DNA of 51,725 nucleotides from Kocuria atrinae C3-8 (GCF_000286355.1 NZ_AJXN01000016.1:1-51725); one strand, 5' to 3'. Positions 8,444 through 18,545 are shown, numbered from the stretch's first letter. Numbers and translations: made by a program. Notes: generated from the sequence alone by a model not told the origin.

Positions 8444-9636
8444 ATGAGTGCACAGGGTGAGTTCAGATTCCGCTTGGCCGATCGCTTGGACGGGGTGGAT
8501 TCCTCGCCGGTGCGGGACCTGCTGGATGCGGTCTCGAAGGAGGGCGTGATCTCCTTTGCCGGCGGTGTGCCGGACCCCGCGTATTTCGAGGTGGAGGACA
8601 TCCGCGCCGCCTACGACTGGGTCTTCGAGAATCACGCCCAGCGCGCGCTGCAGTACGCATCGAGCGAGGGTGAATTCGAGCTCCGTGAGCAAGCTGCTTT
8701 CCGGATCAGCCGCTACTTGGAGACGACTCCCGAGCAGATTCAGGTCACCACGGCTCCCAGGAGGGCTTGTTCGTCGTAGCGCAAGCACTCGTGAACCCCG
8801 GAGACGTGGTGCTCGTCGAACGCCCCACCTACTTGGCGGCAGTTCAGGCCTTTGAACTCAACGGTGCACGCCTGATTGGGGTTCCCACCGACGAGAACGG
8901 CGTGATCCCGCACGAACTCGAGAAGCTCATCGCGGAGCACTCTCCCAAGTTCGTGTACCTGATCCCGTCCTTCCAGAATCCCTCGGGAGTGTGCATGTCG
9001 GTGGAGCGGCGCGCGGCTGTGGCAGACGTGCTCCTGCGTACTCACACAGCACTTGTGGAGGACGATCCATACGGTGAGTTGTGCTTCGAGGGTGAGCCAC
9101 TGCCGCCCATTGCGTCAGAACCGGGCATGTCCGCGCAGACCATCCTGCTCAACTCCGTCTCCAAGGTCATCGCCCCGGGCGTGCGGATCGGATGGATGCG
9201 TTCGGAAGGCCCCATCCAGTTCACGCTCACCGTTGCCAAGCAGGCCATAGGACTACAGTCCCCGGTCCCGGACCAGCTCGCGGTCGCGCGGTACCTGGCC
9301 ACCGCCGACGTCGAGGCTCACTTGGACAAGGTGCGTCCCGTCTACGCCATGCGCGCCAAAGCCATGTACCAGAGCTTGCAGCGCATCCTTCCCGATGGCG
9401 CCGAGGTCACCCAGCCCGACGGCGGCATGTTCTTGTGGGTGCGCCTCGGCCACGGAATCGACACCACCCGACTGCTGGAGATCGCCCTCGACGAAGGCGT
9501 GGCCTTCGTGCCCGGTGCGTCGTTCTTCGCCCACGATCCGGACCGCTCGACCATGCGCTTGTCCTTCGTGACCCACTCACCCGAGGTGATCGACGAGGGG
9601 CTGGACCGCCTGGGCCGTGCGCTGGCCAAGTACTAG
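8444..9636 (+). CDS. PLP-dependent aminotransferase, class I/II (apparent frameshift near 8753)
   Basis: After adding one G at 8752-8753, the frame encodes about 397 residues of the 2-aminoadipate/MocR-like aminotransferase group without the GntR domain. 'AVSKEGVISFAGGVPDP' marks the N-terminal substrate segment, 'LQYASSEG' follows, and the repaired junction reads T-G-S-Q-E-G, a conserved turn. 'YLIPSFQNPSG' and 'NSVSKVIAPGVRIGWM' hold the PLP-binding asparagine and the lysine. Conserved sequence runs unbroken across the junction, so a sequence error is likelier than a pseudogene. Substrate unknown. Confidence 0.85.
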
Positions 9637-9695
9637 AGCTTGACCCTCACGCGACGTCAGGGCGAACAGTAGGGGTTGTGAGAGATGCTGAAGCC

Positions 9696-10067
9696 ATGAC
9701 GCAAGGACCCGAGGCAACCGGAAATCCAACGGGAGATGAGCTGCTGACGGTGGGAGCGGCGTCGTCGTTAATTGGCGTGAGCGTACGGACGCTGCATCAC
9801 TGGGACCATATCGGCCTGGTGAGCCCCAGCGGTCGCACGAGCACGGGATATCGCCTGTATTCGGCGGACGACGTCGCCCGGATCCACCGTGTGCTTCTCT
9901 ACCGGGAGTTGGGGTTTTCGCTGACCGAGGTGGGCGAGATTCTGGACGACCCGTCCGTGAACGAGTCTGCGCACCTCGAGAGGCAGCGTGAGCTGCTGGC
10001 CGAACGCATCGATCACCTGCAGCAGATGGTCTGCGCAGTAGATCAGATGATGGAGCGCAAGCCATGA
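9696..10067 (+). CDS. MerR-family HTH part of a TipA-type regulator
   Basis: 123 residues: a MerR winged helix ('LLTVGAASSLIGVSVRTLHHWDHIGLVSP', 'GYRLYSADDVARIHRVLLYRELGFSLTEVGEIL') and a dimerisation coiled coil ending in MMERKP. The stop overlaps the next start as ATGA. In TipA-type activators this HTH is followed in the same chain by the TipAS drug-binding domain, which here begins at once in the -1 frame. Adding one C at 10062-10063 gives the continuous junction R-K-P-M-N-K-K-L-T and a 274-residue protein of normal TipA size. A genuine split into two translationally coupled subunits is the alternative. Confidence 0.85.
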   Translation: MTQGPEATGNPTGDELLTVGAASSLIGVSVRTLHHWDHIGLVSPSGRTSTGYRLYSADDVARIHRVLLYRELGFSLTEVGEILDDPSVNESAHLERQRELLAERIDHLQQMVCAVDQMMERKP

Positions 10068-10519
10068 ACAAGAAACTCACTCCACAGGAACAGAGCGAGA
10101 TTTTCGGCCAGGACTGGAACCCCGAGTACCAACGGGAGGCGGAGGAACGCTGGGGCGATACCGACCAGTGGGAGCAGTCGCAACAGCGGGCCGCCAAGAT
10201 GTCCAAGGAGGACTGGCAGCGGATCAAGGCCGACGGCGATCAGCTCAACCAGGACCTGGCCCAGGCCGCACGAGACGGCGTGGAACCGGGATCGGAACGA
10301 GCCAACCAACTGGCCGAACGACACCGCGAGTCGATTGCGCAGTTCTACGACTGCACTCACTCGATGCAGGTGTGCCTGGCAACCATGTACACCCAGGATC
10401 CGCGGTTCACGGAGTACTACGACAAGCTCGAACCCGGGTTGGCCGACTGGCTGTACCGTGCGGTGGCTGAAAATGCCCGGGCTCACGGTGTGGACCCGGA
10501 CAATGCCACGTGGGAGTAA
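10064..10519 (+). CDS. TipAS antibiotic-recognition domain protein
   Basis: 151 residues. 'LTPQEQSEIFG' with 'EAEERWGDTDQWEQSQQR' and 'MSKEDWQRI' is the typical TipAS opening; 'RESIAQFYDCTHSMQVCLATMYTQDPRFTEYYD' follows. The cysteines in 'DCTHSMQVC' may matter, since TipAS binds thiopeptides covalently through cysteine. In Streptomyces, TipAS is also made alone from an internal start of tipAL, so this ATG could be used even if the two frames are really one gene. No export gene for a drug lies adjacent. Confidence 0.85.
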   Translation: MNKKLTPQEQSEIFGQDWNPEYQREAEERWGDTDQWEQSQQRAAKMSKEDWQRIKADGDQLNQDLAQAARDGVEPGSERANQLAERHRESIAQFYDCTHSMQVCLATMYTQDPRFTEYYDKLEPGLADWLYRAVAENARAHGVDPDNATWE

Positions 10520-10521
10520 AT

Positions 10522-10577
10522 AAATCGCCCCGTGGATAGCACGTGTGATGGATGACGCGCTGTCCACGGGGCGATTT
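10522..10577 (+). terminator. long-stem terminator hairpin
   Basis: AAATCGCCCCGTGGA (10522-10536) pairs perfectly with TCCACGGGGCGATTT (10563-10577), starting three bases after the stop at 10519. A T-rich end follows on either strand, so it could act in both directions. Confidence 0.85.
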
Positions 10578-10679
10578 CTCAGCCCACATGTCAGTGATCT
10601 CCGGCAAGATGGAGGGTGAATCCACACCAGCGAATGGCGCGCTCGCGCGCCCCGGTGAGCCGTGTCGAGAGGACCCCGC

Positions 10680-12392
10680 ATGTCCGTGAAGCCCCTGCCC
10701 GTTCCCGAATTGGATGCAACCCTCGATCGATTCCTGGCCACGGTCCGGCCACTCGTGGACGATGCCGCGTATGAGGAGACCTCGCAGGCAACCCAGGAGT
10801 TCCGGAAGCAGCATGGCGATGAGGTGCAGGCCGGCTTGGAAGAATTCGCCCGCGACGAGAACGCGGCCGGCAACAGTTGGCTGTCCGAGGACTGGCTCAG
10901 TGGTTACCTGATGACCCGCACGTCCTTGCCGCTCACGAGCAACGTGGGCTTCCAGATCACGGGTGACTTCGGCGCCCCGGGTCTGGGCCGGGCGGCCGAG
11001 TTGGTCTACCGCGCGGCATCGGTGCATTTGCAGCAAGTGCGCGGCGAAACCCCCGAGGAAGTGGACCCCCGCGGCAACCACATCAGCATGCAGCAGTGGC
11101 GCTGCATGGAGGGCGGGCTGCGGCACCCGGCCGAGGAAGTCGACGAAATCATTCGCCCGGAACTCTCCGCTGCGGATCGCGAGATCGGCGTGATTCACCG
11201 CGGCCGCCTGTATGCGGTGCCCGTGAGTGACCAGGACGGTCAGCCGCTGTCGCTGCGCACCCTGGCCGAATCATTGCGTTCGGTCATCGACGGCGCCGAG
11301 GCCGCCACCGAGCCCGAACTTCCGTTCGGCACGCTGTCCTATGTGGGCAGCGAAAAGGCCGCGCCGTTGCTGGAGGAATTGACCGAGAACCCCCACAACG
11401 CGGAGATCTACGACCGGATCACCCGCATGATCTTCATGGTCAATGTGCTGGATACCCAGGCCGAGGTCATCGAGCACCTCGAGCATTCGGCCTTCGAGGT
11501 GGGTCACGCGTGGGCCTACAAGCCATTGACCTATGAGGTGTGCCTGGCCGACGACTGGCTGGCCATCCACGTGGAACACAGCACGGTGGACGGCGCCACC
11601 ATCCTGGCTGCGGTGGCGCGTATGCAGGAGCTGGCCATCCCGGAGCAGCCGGTCGCCTCCGAGATCGCATCGCCGGAGCCGCTGACGTGGGACCTGAGCG
11701 AATCTTTACGCTCCACCTTGCTCGAGGAACTGGCCGCCTACCGCCGCGACGCCGCGCTTCACGGCGTGCACCGGGTCTTCGTGCCGCGGCCTCACAAGGC
11801 CGAGCTCCCGTTCCGCATCAGCGACGACGCCGCTCAGCAGCTCATCATGCTCTACGCCCAGTTGGCCACCTACAACAGGGTGCGCAGCGTGTACGAGGCC
11901 GTGGACATGCGCGAATACCAGGCCGGCCGCACGGAGTGTCTGCGCCCGGTGACCTCGGAAGCCGTGGAGTTCGTCGCGGCCTTGCAGGCTGGCGAGGCGA
12001 CCTTGGAGCAGTTCCAGGCAGCTCTGGATGCCCACCGCAGCTGGGTCAAGGCGTGCAAATCCGCCCAAGGCATCGACCGGCACCTGCTCGGCCTGCAGTA
12101 TGTGGCCGAGCGGAATGGCGTGGACACTTCGTTCTTCGCCAACCCGGGTCTGACGACCATGCGGCGTGATTTCCTGTCCACCACGTCCATCGGTGGGCCG
12201 GAACAGATCGTGCGCTACGCCTTTGCCCCCACCACTCCGGAGGGTTTCGGGATGACCTACACGCGCCTGTCCGACGGGTACGAGTTCTGCATCAACTACC
12301 GCCGGGACACCTCCGAGGACCTGGAAGGTTTTGCACGGAACCTGACGGTTGCTGCCGAGAAGCTGTGGGAGTTTGTGAAGCGGGTGGGCTAG
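10680..12392 (+). CDS. carnitine/choline O-acyltransferase family protein
   Basis: 570 residues, close to the size of carnitine acetyltransferases. 'PVPELDATLDRFLATVRPLV' is the usual opening, 'WLSGYLMTRTSLPLTSNVGF' matches the conserved W-x-x-x-Y...R-x-P-L-x-x-N-S segment, and 'HVEHSTVDGATI' near residue 299 holds the catalytic histidine of the H-x-x-x-D-G motif. Later 'TTSIGGPEQIVRYAFAPTTP' and 'GFGMTYTRLSDGYEFCINY' match the C-terminal CoA/substrate region. These enzymes move acyl groups between CoA and carnitine or choline. They are typical of eukaryotes and scattered in bacteria. ATG 10680 has GAGAGGA upstream; an in-frame GTG lies 18 bases earlier. No carnitine uptake gene is adjacent. 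Confidence 0.85.
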   Translation: MSVKPLPVPELDATLDRFLATVRPLVDDAAYEETSQATQEFRKQHGDEVQAGLEEFARDENAAGNSWLSEDWLSGYLMTRTSLPLTSNVGFQITGDFGAPGLGRAAELVYRAASVHLQQVRGETPEEVDPRGNHISMQQWRCMEGGLRHPAEEVDEIIRPELSAADREIGVIHRGRLYAVPVSDQDGQPLSLRTLAESLRSVIDGAEAATEPELPFGTLSYVGSEKAAPLLEELTENPHNAEIYDRITRMIFMVNVLDTQAEVIEHLEHSAFEVGHAWAYKPLTYEVCLADDWLAIHVEHSTVDGATILAAVARMQELAIPEQPVASEIASPEPLTWDLSESLRSTLLEELAAYRRDAALHGVHRVFVPRPHKAELPFRISDDAAQQLIMLYAQLATYNRVRSVYEAVDMREYQAGRTECLRPVTSEAVEFVAALQAGEATLEQFQAALDAHRSWVKACKSAQGIDRHLLGLQYVAERNGVDTSFFANPGLTTMRRDFLSTTSIGGPEQIVRYAFAPTTPEGFGMTYTRLSDGYEFCINYRRDTSEDLEGFARNLTVAAEKLWEFVKRVG

Positions 12393-12441
12393 GGCCTTCT
12401 GGGACGCAGCGAGGGGCACGGTCACCTGCCACACTTACCCC

Positions 12442-13409
12442 ATGGCTGAGATGAGTTTTCGCAGGGTCAAGTACTTCCTGGCCGCCGTGGATGCGGAGAC
12501 CATGACGGCCGCGGCGCAGTCGCTGCGGATGGCGCAGCCGGCGTTGAGTCGGCAGATCAAGCTGTTCGAGCAGGACCTCGGTCTGACGCTGTTCCGGCCC
12601 AAAGGCAATCGGCTCGTGCTCACCACGGCGGGGGAGCGGCTGGTGCCCATGGCGCGCAGACTGATGGGTGAAGTGGACCGCTTCGAGCGCGGCGCGGCCA
12701 CGCTGAGCACGGGTCGGGTCTCGACCCTCACAGTGGGCACCACGGAGGCCACCCTGCGTAACCTCCTGGCACCGTTCATCGCCACGCTCGGCCCGGACGA
12801 TCCCGTGGTAAACGCGCGCACCGTTATTCAGGCGAATATCCCCGTGGCGTTGCGCGAAGGCTGCGACGCCGCCATCTCCACCGCCCCCATGCAGGGCGAA
12901 CTGGTCTCCGAGCTACTCGGTTCCGCACCGATCTACGCGTGCGTCTCCGCGCGTCACCCGATGGCGCTCGCGGGCGTGGTCGAGGCGCCCATCGAAGACT
13001 TCGCCGATCACGCCGTGGTCCTCCCGACCCACCGCAACGCGAGCCGTTACCTCCTGGATTTCGCGGTCTCCGCCGCGGGCATCCGGTTCCCTTCGGTTAT
13101 GGAATCCGACGACGGCCAGGCCATCATGCGCTCGCCGCCTCCGGGACCGCCACGGGATTCACCTCCGAACTCCCGCGGTTCGGGGCCCACCCCATTCGCG
13201 TTCTGGTCCCCGAGATGCGCAGTTCTCACGGACTCATAGCCGACGACGCCGCTCGCGTACCTCTCGCACTCCAGCTCCACCTCGTGTGGCCACGCGGGCA
13301 TTACGCCCACGAACAACTGCTCGAACTGGCCGGTAGGCTGTCACAATTTTTGTCCCACTGGGCCGCCGCCGACTGGGGTGGCATGGACGAACCCTGGAAC
13401 TATGCCTGA
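12442..13409 (+). CDS. LysR-family transcriptional regulator (apparent frameshift near 13128)
   Basis: 322 residues after adding one G at 13128. The N-terminal winged HTH is clear: 'FLAAVDAETMTAAAQSLRMAQPALSRQIKLFEQDLGLTLF'. The effector domain begins 'STLTVGTTEATLRNLLAPF' and continues after the junction as 'LAASGTATGFTSELPRFG' and 'LIADDAARVPLALQLHLVW'. It lies just upstream of, and in the same direction as, the transporter/amidohydrolase/SDR genes, which it probably regulates. Unusually for LysR, it is not divergent from its likely targets. Confidence 0.85.
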
Positions 13410-13432
13410 ACGGCATGAACACAGTACTTAAG

Positions 13433-13475
13433 AGGTATTTGACCCCTTGCGATCCGGGTCACATAGTGAATACCT
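13433..13475. promoter_or_regulatory. nested inverted repeats upstream of the transporter gene
   Basis: AGGTATT (13433-13439) and AATACCT (13469-13475) enclose TGACCC (13440-13445) and GGGTCA (13456-13461). The two nested dyads lie about 65-105 bp before the transporter ATG and just after the LysR stop, a plausible regulator-binding region. Confidence 0.5.
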
Positions 13476-13538
13476 ACACTCTCGGTGCCCTACATCACAC
13501 TGTCAGGGTTCCGCACCACCGTTCTTTCGAGGTTCTCC

Positions 13539-14923
13539 ATGTCCAGCACTTCAGCTTCCCCCGCTGGTGGCGTTGATCCCGCGCCCGCCCAGCGAGTCCA
13601 CGATCCGAAGAAGGCCCGTCGTGCCCTGTGGGGCGCATACGTGGGTACGTCCCTTGAGTGGTACGACTTCTTCCTGTTCGGCACCACGTCCGCCATCGTG
13701 TTCGCCCCGCTGTTCTTCGGCGGCGACGATCCCGCACTGGCCACCATCAGTTCGTTCCTGCTCTTCGGCGTCGGCTTCATTGCCCGCCCCGTCGGCGCGC
13801 TGCTCGCCGGTCACTTCGGTGACCGCATCGGCCGCCGCACCATTCTGATGATCACCATCGTGGCCATGGGCGTTGCATCGACACTGATCGGCTTGCTGCC
13901 GACTTACGAAACCGCAGGTCTCGTAGCGCCCATCCTGCTCGGTGTACTCCGCTTCGTGCAGGGCATGGCCGCCGGTGGTGAATGGGGCGGTGCCACACTG
14001 ATGGCCGTAGAGAACGCACCCGAAGGCAAGCGCGGCTTCTATGGTGCTGTGGTGCAGTTGGGTTCGCCCACCGGCACCATCCTGTCCAGCGTGATCGTCG
14101 CGGCGGTTGTCGCGGCGTCCGGTGAACAGTTCCTCGAGGGTGCCTGGCGTATCCCGTACCTGATCTCCATCCTGCTGGTCGCCGTGGGTGTGTGGATCCG
14201 CCTCAAGGTCGACGAGACTGATGACTTCAAGGATGCCGAGGCGGCCAAGGCCGCCGCGCCCGCCGAGAAGGAAAGCGCACCGGTTGTCGAAATCATTCGC
14301 ACGGTTCCGGGTCGTCTCCTCGTGGGCATCGGTACCTACCTGTTCGGTAACGCCGGTTTCTTCATGCTCACCACGTTCATGATCAGCTACGTGGTCGACG
14401 AGTTGGGTCTGCCGTCCACCGTGATTCTGAACGCCATCACGTGGGGCGCCGTGGCACAGATCGTGACCATGTTTGCGGCAGGAAAGATCGCGGACAAGAC
14501 CAGCCCATCCACCGTGGTGGTTGCCGGTTACGTGATTGCCGCGCTCGTGGCATTCCCCATCTTCTGGCTCATGGACACTCGTTCCACCGCCATGATCACC
14601 GTGGCCTGATCCTCGGCCTGGGCTTTGCCTCGATCGCCTACGCCCCCGTGGGCACCGTGCTGACCCAGCTGTTCCCGGTCAAGATCCGATACTCGGCGAT
14701 TGCGCTGTCCGCCAACCTCGCGGGCGTTGTCGCGGGCTTTATGCCCGCACTCGCGGCAACCATCCTGGTGGCAACCGGCGGTGGCTCTACAGGCCCGGCC
14801 ATCCTGCTGTTCGTGATCGCAGTGATTTCCCTGGTCTCCTCGATCATCGCGCGAATCATGATCCGCCGCGATGACGCGCAGGGCGTCGACCAGATCAGCG
14901 GGGACCTGCTCAACCGCAAGTAA
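13539..14923 (+). CDS. MHS-family (metabolite:H+ symporter) MFS transporter (apparent frameshift near 14603)
   Basis: 461 residues after adding one G at 14603-14604 (repaired junction I-T-V-G-L-I-L-G). The opening 'GAYVGTSLEWYDFFLFGTTS', 'HFGDRIGRRTILMITI' (MFS loop 2-3) and 'RFVQGMAAGGEWGGATLMAVE' are typical of the MHS group, which includes shikimate, citrate and aromatic-acid carriers. Twelve helices are expected. GAGG precedes the ATG; earlier in-frame codons to 13485 lack a site. It leads an operon with an amidohydrolase and an SDR, so it probably imports their substrate. The substrate is unknown. Confidence 0.85.
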
Positions 14924-14941
14924 CTGCATGAGGAGTTACCC

Positions 14942-16649
14942 ATGACAGAGCGTCCCACCCGCAACCTCACCGTCATCAACGCCGTGGTCTACGACCCCGG
15001 CAGCGCGTACGAAACCGCACCACGCGGCGTCGTCGTCAACGATGGTGTGATCACCTACGTGGGCAGTTCGGAGCAAGCGCGAGAGCGCAGCGCCCCGGAC
15101 GCCCGGTGATCGATGCGGGTGGGCGCTTTCTCATGCCGGGGCTGATCGAATCGCATGGCCATCCGGGCATGTATGCCAAGAGTCTGCTGCAGGTGGATTG
15201 TCGCCCCGCCGTGACAGGGACTGTTGAGGATATTGTCGGTGCCCTTCGAGAAGCGGCCGAGAACGCGGAACCCGGTGAATGGATCGCCGGCTGGGGATAC
15301 GACGAACACCGTATGGACGGCCCCGGCCCCACGCTGGAGGACCTGGACCGCGCCGCACCCGAGAACCCCGTGTTCCTTCGCCGTACGTGCGCGCACATGG
15401 CGCTGGTGAACACCGCCGCACTGGAGCTCATCGGCATCACCGACGAGACCCCGGATCCGTCCGGCGGCTGCATCGTGCGTGATCCCGAATCGGGGCGCGC
15501 CACGGGCCTGCTGCAGGAAAAAGCGATGTCCCTGGTCGACCTCCCCACGGACACCCCCGAAGGCATGACCGAGGGCATGCGCCTGGCGCTCGATGACCTG
15601 GCCAGCAAGGGCGTCACCACAGTTCACGACATGAGCTCCGGCCCCACCGAGATGGGCGTCTATCAAACCCTGCTCGCGGAGGGTGCACTCTCGGTGCGCT
15701 TCCGGCCGTGGTACTTCGCGCTCGCGCAAGGTGAGTTCCCGGGCAGTTACGACGCCGTTCTCGGCACCGGCCTGCGCAGCGGTTTCGGAAACGACATGCT
15801 GCGCTACCAGGGTCTCAAGTTCGTGCTCGACGGTTCCGTGGGCGGGCGCACCGCCGCGGTGGCTGAGCCGTTCGAGGGCAGTTCCTCGCGCGGCATCCTC
15901 TACTACGACACCTCCGAGATCGAACCCCTCGTGCCAAGGCCGTCGCCGCAGGGCAGCGCGTGGCCGTGCACGGTATCGGTGAACGTGCCGTGACCCAGGC
16001 GCTGGACCTGATTGAAGCGGGCGGCCGGGACGCGGCGGACAGCGCGCAGAACACCGGCGGACCATCGGATGAGACCGGTGAGACCAAGGCTCACGATCTC
16101 TACGACACCGTGGTGCGATCGCGCCGTCATCGGGTGGAACATTGCGGGTTGCCCAACCAGGAAGAATTGGACCGGCTGCGGGACGGCAACATCATTGCCG
16201 CAGCATCTACCGCGTTCCTGTTCGAGCTCGGGGACAGCTACCTCAACAACTTGGGTCCGGAGCGCATCAAGCGCACCTACCCGATGCGCACGTTTATCGA
16301 TCACGGCATTGACGCGCCCATCAACTCGGATTTCCCAGTCACCACGCCCAACCCGTGGTTGGGCATGTACGCCGCGGTCGCCCGACGAACCTCCTCCGGT
16401 AGGCTCCTGGACACCGTGCAGAACATCTCCGTGGCCGAAGCAATCGCCGCGTTCACCACCGTTGCGGCTCGTGCTTCCTTCGAAGAGGATCGGTTGGGGC
16501 GAATCGCGGAGGGGTTCCTGGGAGACCTGGTGCTCATGGACCGTGATCCGTTTAGTGTTGAGACTGAGGATCTCAAGGACCTCCGGCCGGTTCTGACCGT
16601 GTGCGACGGACGGGTCGTCTACCGCGATGAAGGGGAGAACAATGACTGA
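14942..16649 (+). CDS. amidohydrolase family 3 (YtcJ-like) enzyme (apparent frameshifts near 15103 and 15933)
   Basis: 569 residues after adding one C at 15102-15104 and one G at 15933. 'AGGRFLMPGLIESHGHP' carries the first metal-binding His pair of the TIM-barrel amidohydrolases. 'GEWIAGWGYDEHRM', 'FLRRTCAHMALVNTAALEL', 'SKGVTTVHDMS' and 'LKFVLDGSVGGRTAAV' are typical of the YtcJ/NfdA-like subgroup, and 'VAVHGIGERAV' (repaired junction just before) holds another conserved His. 'DFPVTTPNPWLGMYAAVARR' matches the C-terminal active-site Asp region. AGGAG precedes the ATG. The stop overlaps the SDR start by 8 bases. It hydrolyses an amide or cyclic amide; the substrate is unknown. Confidence 0.84.
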
Positions 16650-17440
16650 AACTCCGGGTATGCCCACCATGTTGAATCTCGAGTGGGAAGAGCGGATCGT
16701 GCCCGAACGGTTCGCCGGTCAGACGGTGATCGTCACGGGCGCAGGTGCTGGTATCGGCCTGGCCACGACCTCCCGGATTCTCCGCGAGGGCGGCCGCGTG
16801 GTCGCAGTGGACCTGAACACCGATGGTCTGGACGATCTCTCCAGCGAGTTCTCGGAGTCCCTGGTGCCCGTGCAAGCGGACCTCACGGATCCTGACGCGA
16901 TCCCCGGCATCCTGTCAGCCGCCGACAATCGCGTGGACGCCTGATCAACAACGCCGGTGTGATGGACAACTTCGCACCGCTGCACGAGGTCACGGACGAG
17001 ACGTGGCAAAAGGTCTTCGCCGTGAACGTCGACGCCATGATGCGCCTGACCCGCGCCGTGATCCCCTTGATGCTCGAGGCCGGTCACGGCAGCGTGGTCA
17101 ACCTGACCTCAGAGGCGGGTCTGCGCGGTTCCGCTGCGGGTGCCGCCTACACCGCTTCCAAGCACGCCGTGGTGGGTCTGACCGTCAGCTCTGCTTTCAT
17201 GTATGCCACTCAGGCATTCGGTTCAACGCGGTGGCGCCGGGTGGCGTGGCCACCGGCATCAAGCTTCCGGCGGACATGTCCGAGTCCGGCGCAGTTCGCT
17301 TGGGAGGAGTGCGCTCCAACATGCCGGGCATGGCCCAGGCCGCGCACCTGGCTGCCAGCATCACATTCTTGGCCTCCAATGACAGCGTGAACATCAACGG
17401 AGCCATCCTGCCCTCGGACGGCGGCTGGTCCGCGGTCTGA
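16642..17440 (+). CDS. short-chain dehydrogenase/reductase (apparent frameshifts near 16940 and 17213)
   Basis: 266 residues after adding one C at 16940-16941 and one G at 17213-17214. The Rossmann loop is 'VTGAGAGIGLA', the repaired junction gives 'ALINNAGVMD' with the NNAG motif, the catalytic serine lies in 'VVNLTSEAG', and 'YTASKHAVVG' is the catalytic Y-x-x-x-K. The end 'NINGAILPSDGGWSAV' is typical of classical SDRs. GGGGAG precedes the ATG, which overlaps the amidohydrolase stop, so the two are coupled. It probably oxidises or reduces a hydroxyl/keto intermediate of the same pathway. Confidence 0.85.
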
Positions 17441-17561
17441 TCACCGTCTGTTCTACGGTGGCCGGCTGAGGTCGCGCCGGTCACCGAGAACAGTCTGAGG
17501 GACCGCACGGGTAGGCCCGGTAGCGTGGACCATTCAGCCGCGAACGAGGGGATACGACTGC

Positions 17562-18545
17562 ATGGGCGCCACCGCACGACCAACCGGAAAACCACAACCG
17601 ACCGCAGAACCGCATCAGGTCACCGAGCATCGCAATATCCCCGGCAACATCATCCGTGGTGCCCTGATCGGCACGGTGGAAACCATCCCGGGAGTTTCCG
17701 GTGGCACGGTGGCGCTGGTCGTGGGGATCTACGATGAGCTCATTGATTCCGCGTCCCACGTGGTCAGCGCCGGCAAGCGCGCCCTGTTGGGCCCGGATCG
17801 AATGGCCGGGGTGAAGGAGAACCTGGCCAAGGTGCACTGGCGCATGATCATTCCCGTCATGTTGGGCATGGTCCTGGCCGTCTTCACGATTGCGGGTCCT
17901 ATGTCGCGCGCGGTCGAGGATCATCCCGAGGTCATGCGGGCCTTGTTCTTCGGCATGGTACTGGTCTCGGTGGCGGTACCCATCCGCTTGGCGGGCAGGA
18001 ACTGGCGTGCAATCGACTGGATCATGGGTATCGCCGGGTTCCTCTTCGCGTTCTTCATAGTGTCGATTCCGCCCACCACGGTGGAACCGAATCCCGTGAT
18101 CATTGTGTTGGCGGCCGCCATCGCGGTCTCCGCGCTGTTGTTGCCGGGACTGTCCGGCTCGTTCATCCTGCTCACCATCGGCCTGTACCAGCCCACGCTC
18201 AAGGCCGTGGATGAGCTGGACCTGGGCTACCTGGGGCTTTTCATGGTGGGTGCGATCATGGGCATGGCCGTTCTCGTGAAGGGCCTCCAGTTGTTGCTCG
18301 CCTATCGCTACCGCCCGACCATGGTGGTCCTGGCCGGGCTGATGCTCGGAGCGCTGCGGGCGCTGTGGCCGTGGCAGATCGACGACCGTACGCTCGAAGC
18401 ACCCGGTGACAATTGGCCCATGCTGCTTCTGGTGGCTGCTGTGGGCGGCATCGTTGTGGGGATCTTGATTTACGTGGACGTCAAGATGGCCACGCGGCGC
18501 GCGCAGTTGGAGGCAACCCGGGTGGATGCGGATGAGGCTCGCTAG
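17562..18545 (+). CDS. DUF368 family polyprenyl-phosphate transporter (PopT-like)
   Basis: 327 residues, eight or more hydrophobic helices. The family marks are 'NIIRGALIGTVETIPGVSGGT' cut at its core G-V-S-G-G-T, and the second half-repeat 'LLPGLSGSFILLTIGLY'. DUF368 proteins have been shown in other bacteria to recycle undecaprenyl phosphate across the membrane (PopT); the role here is by family. The N-terminal 25 residues are polar. The stop TAG overlaps the stop of the convergent thioesterase gene within one CTAG. Confidence 0.9.
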   Translation: MGATARPTGKPQPTAEPHQVTEHRNIPGNIIRGALIGTVETIPGVSGGTVALVVGIYDELIDSASHVVSAGKRALLGPDRMAGVKENLAKVHWRMIIPVMLGMVLAVFTIAGPMSRAVEDHPEVMRALFFGMVLVSVAVPIRLAGRNWRAIDWIMGIAGFLFAFFIVSIPPTTVEPNPVIIVLAAAIAVSALLLPGLSGSFILLTIGLYQPTLKAVDELDLGYLGLFMVGAIMGMAVLVKGLQLLLAYRYRPTMVVLAGLMLGALRALWPWQIDDRTLEAPGDNWPMLLLVAAVGGIVVGILIYVDVKMATRRAQLEATRVDADEAR

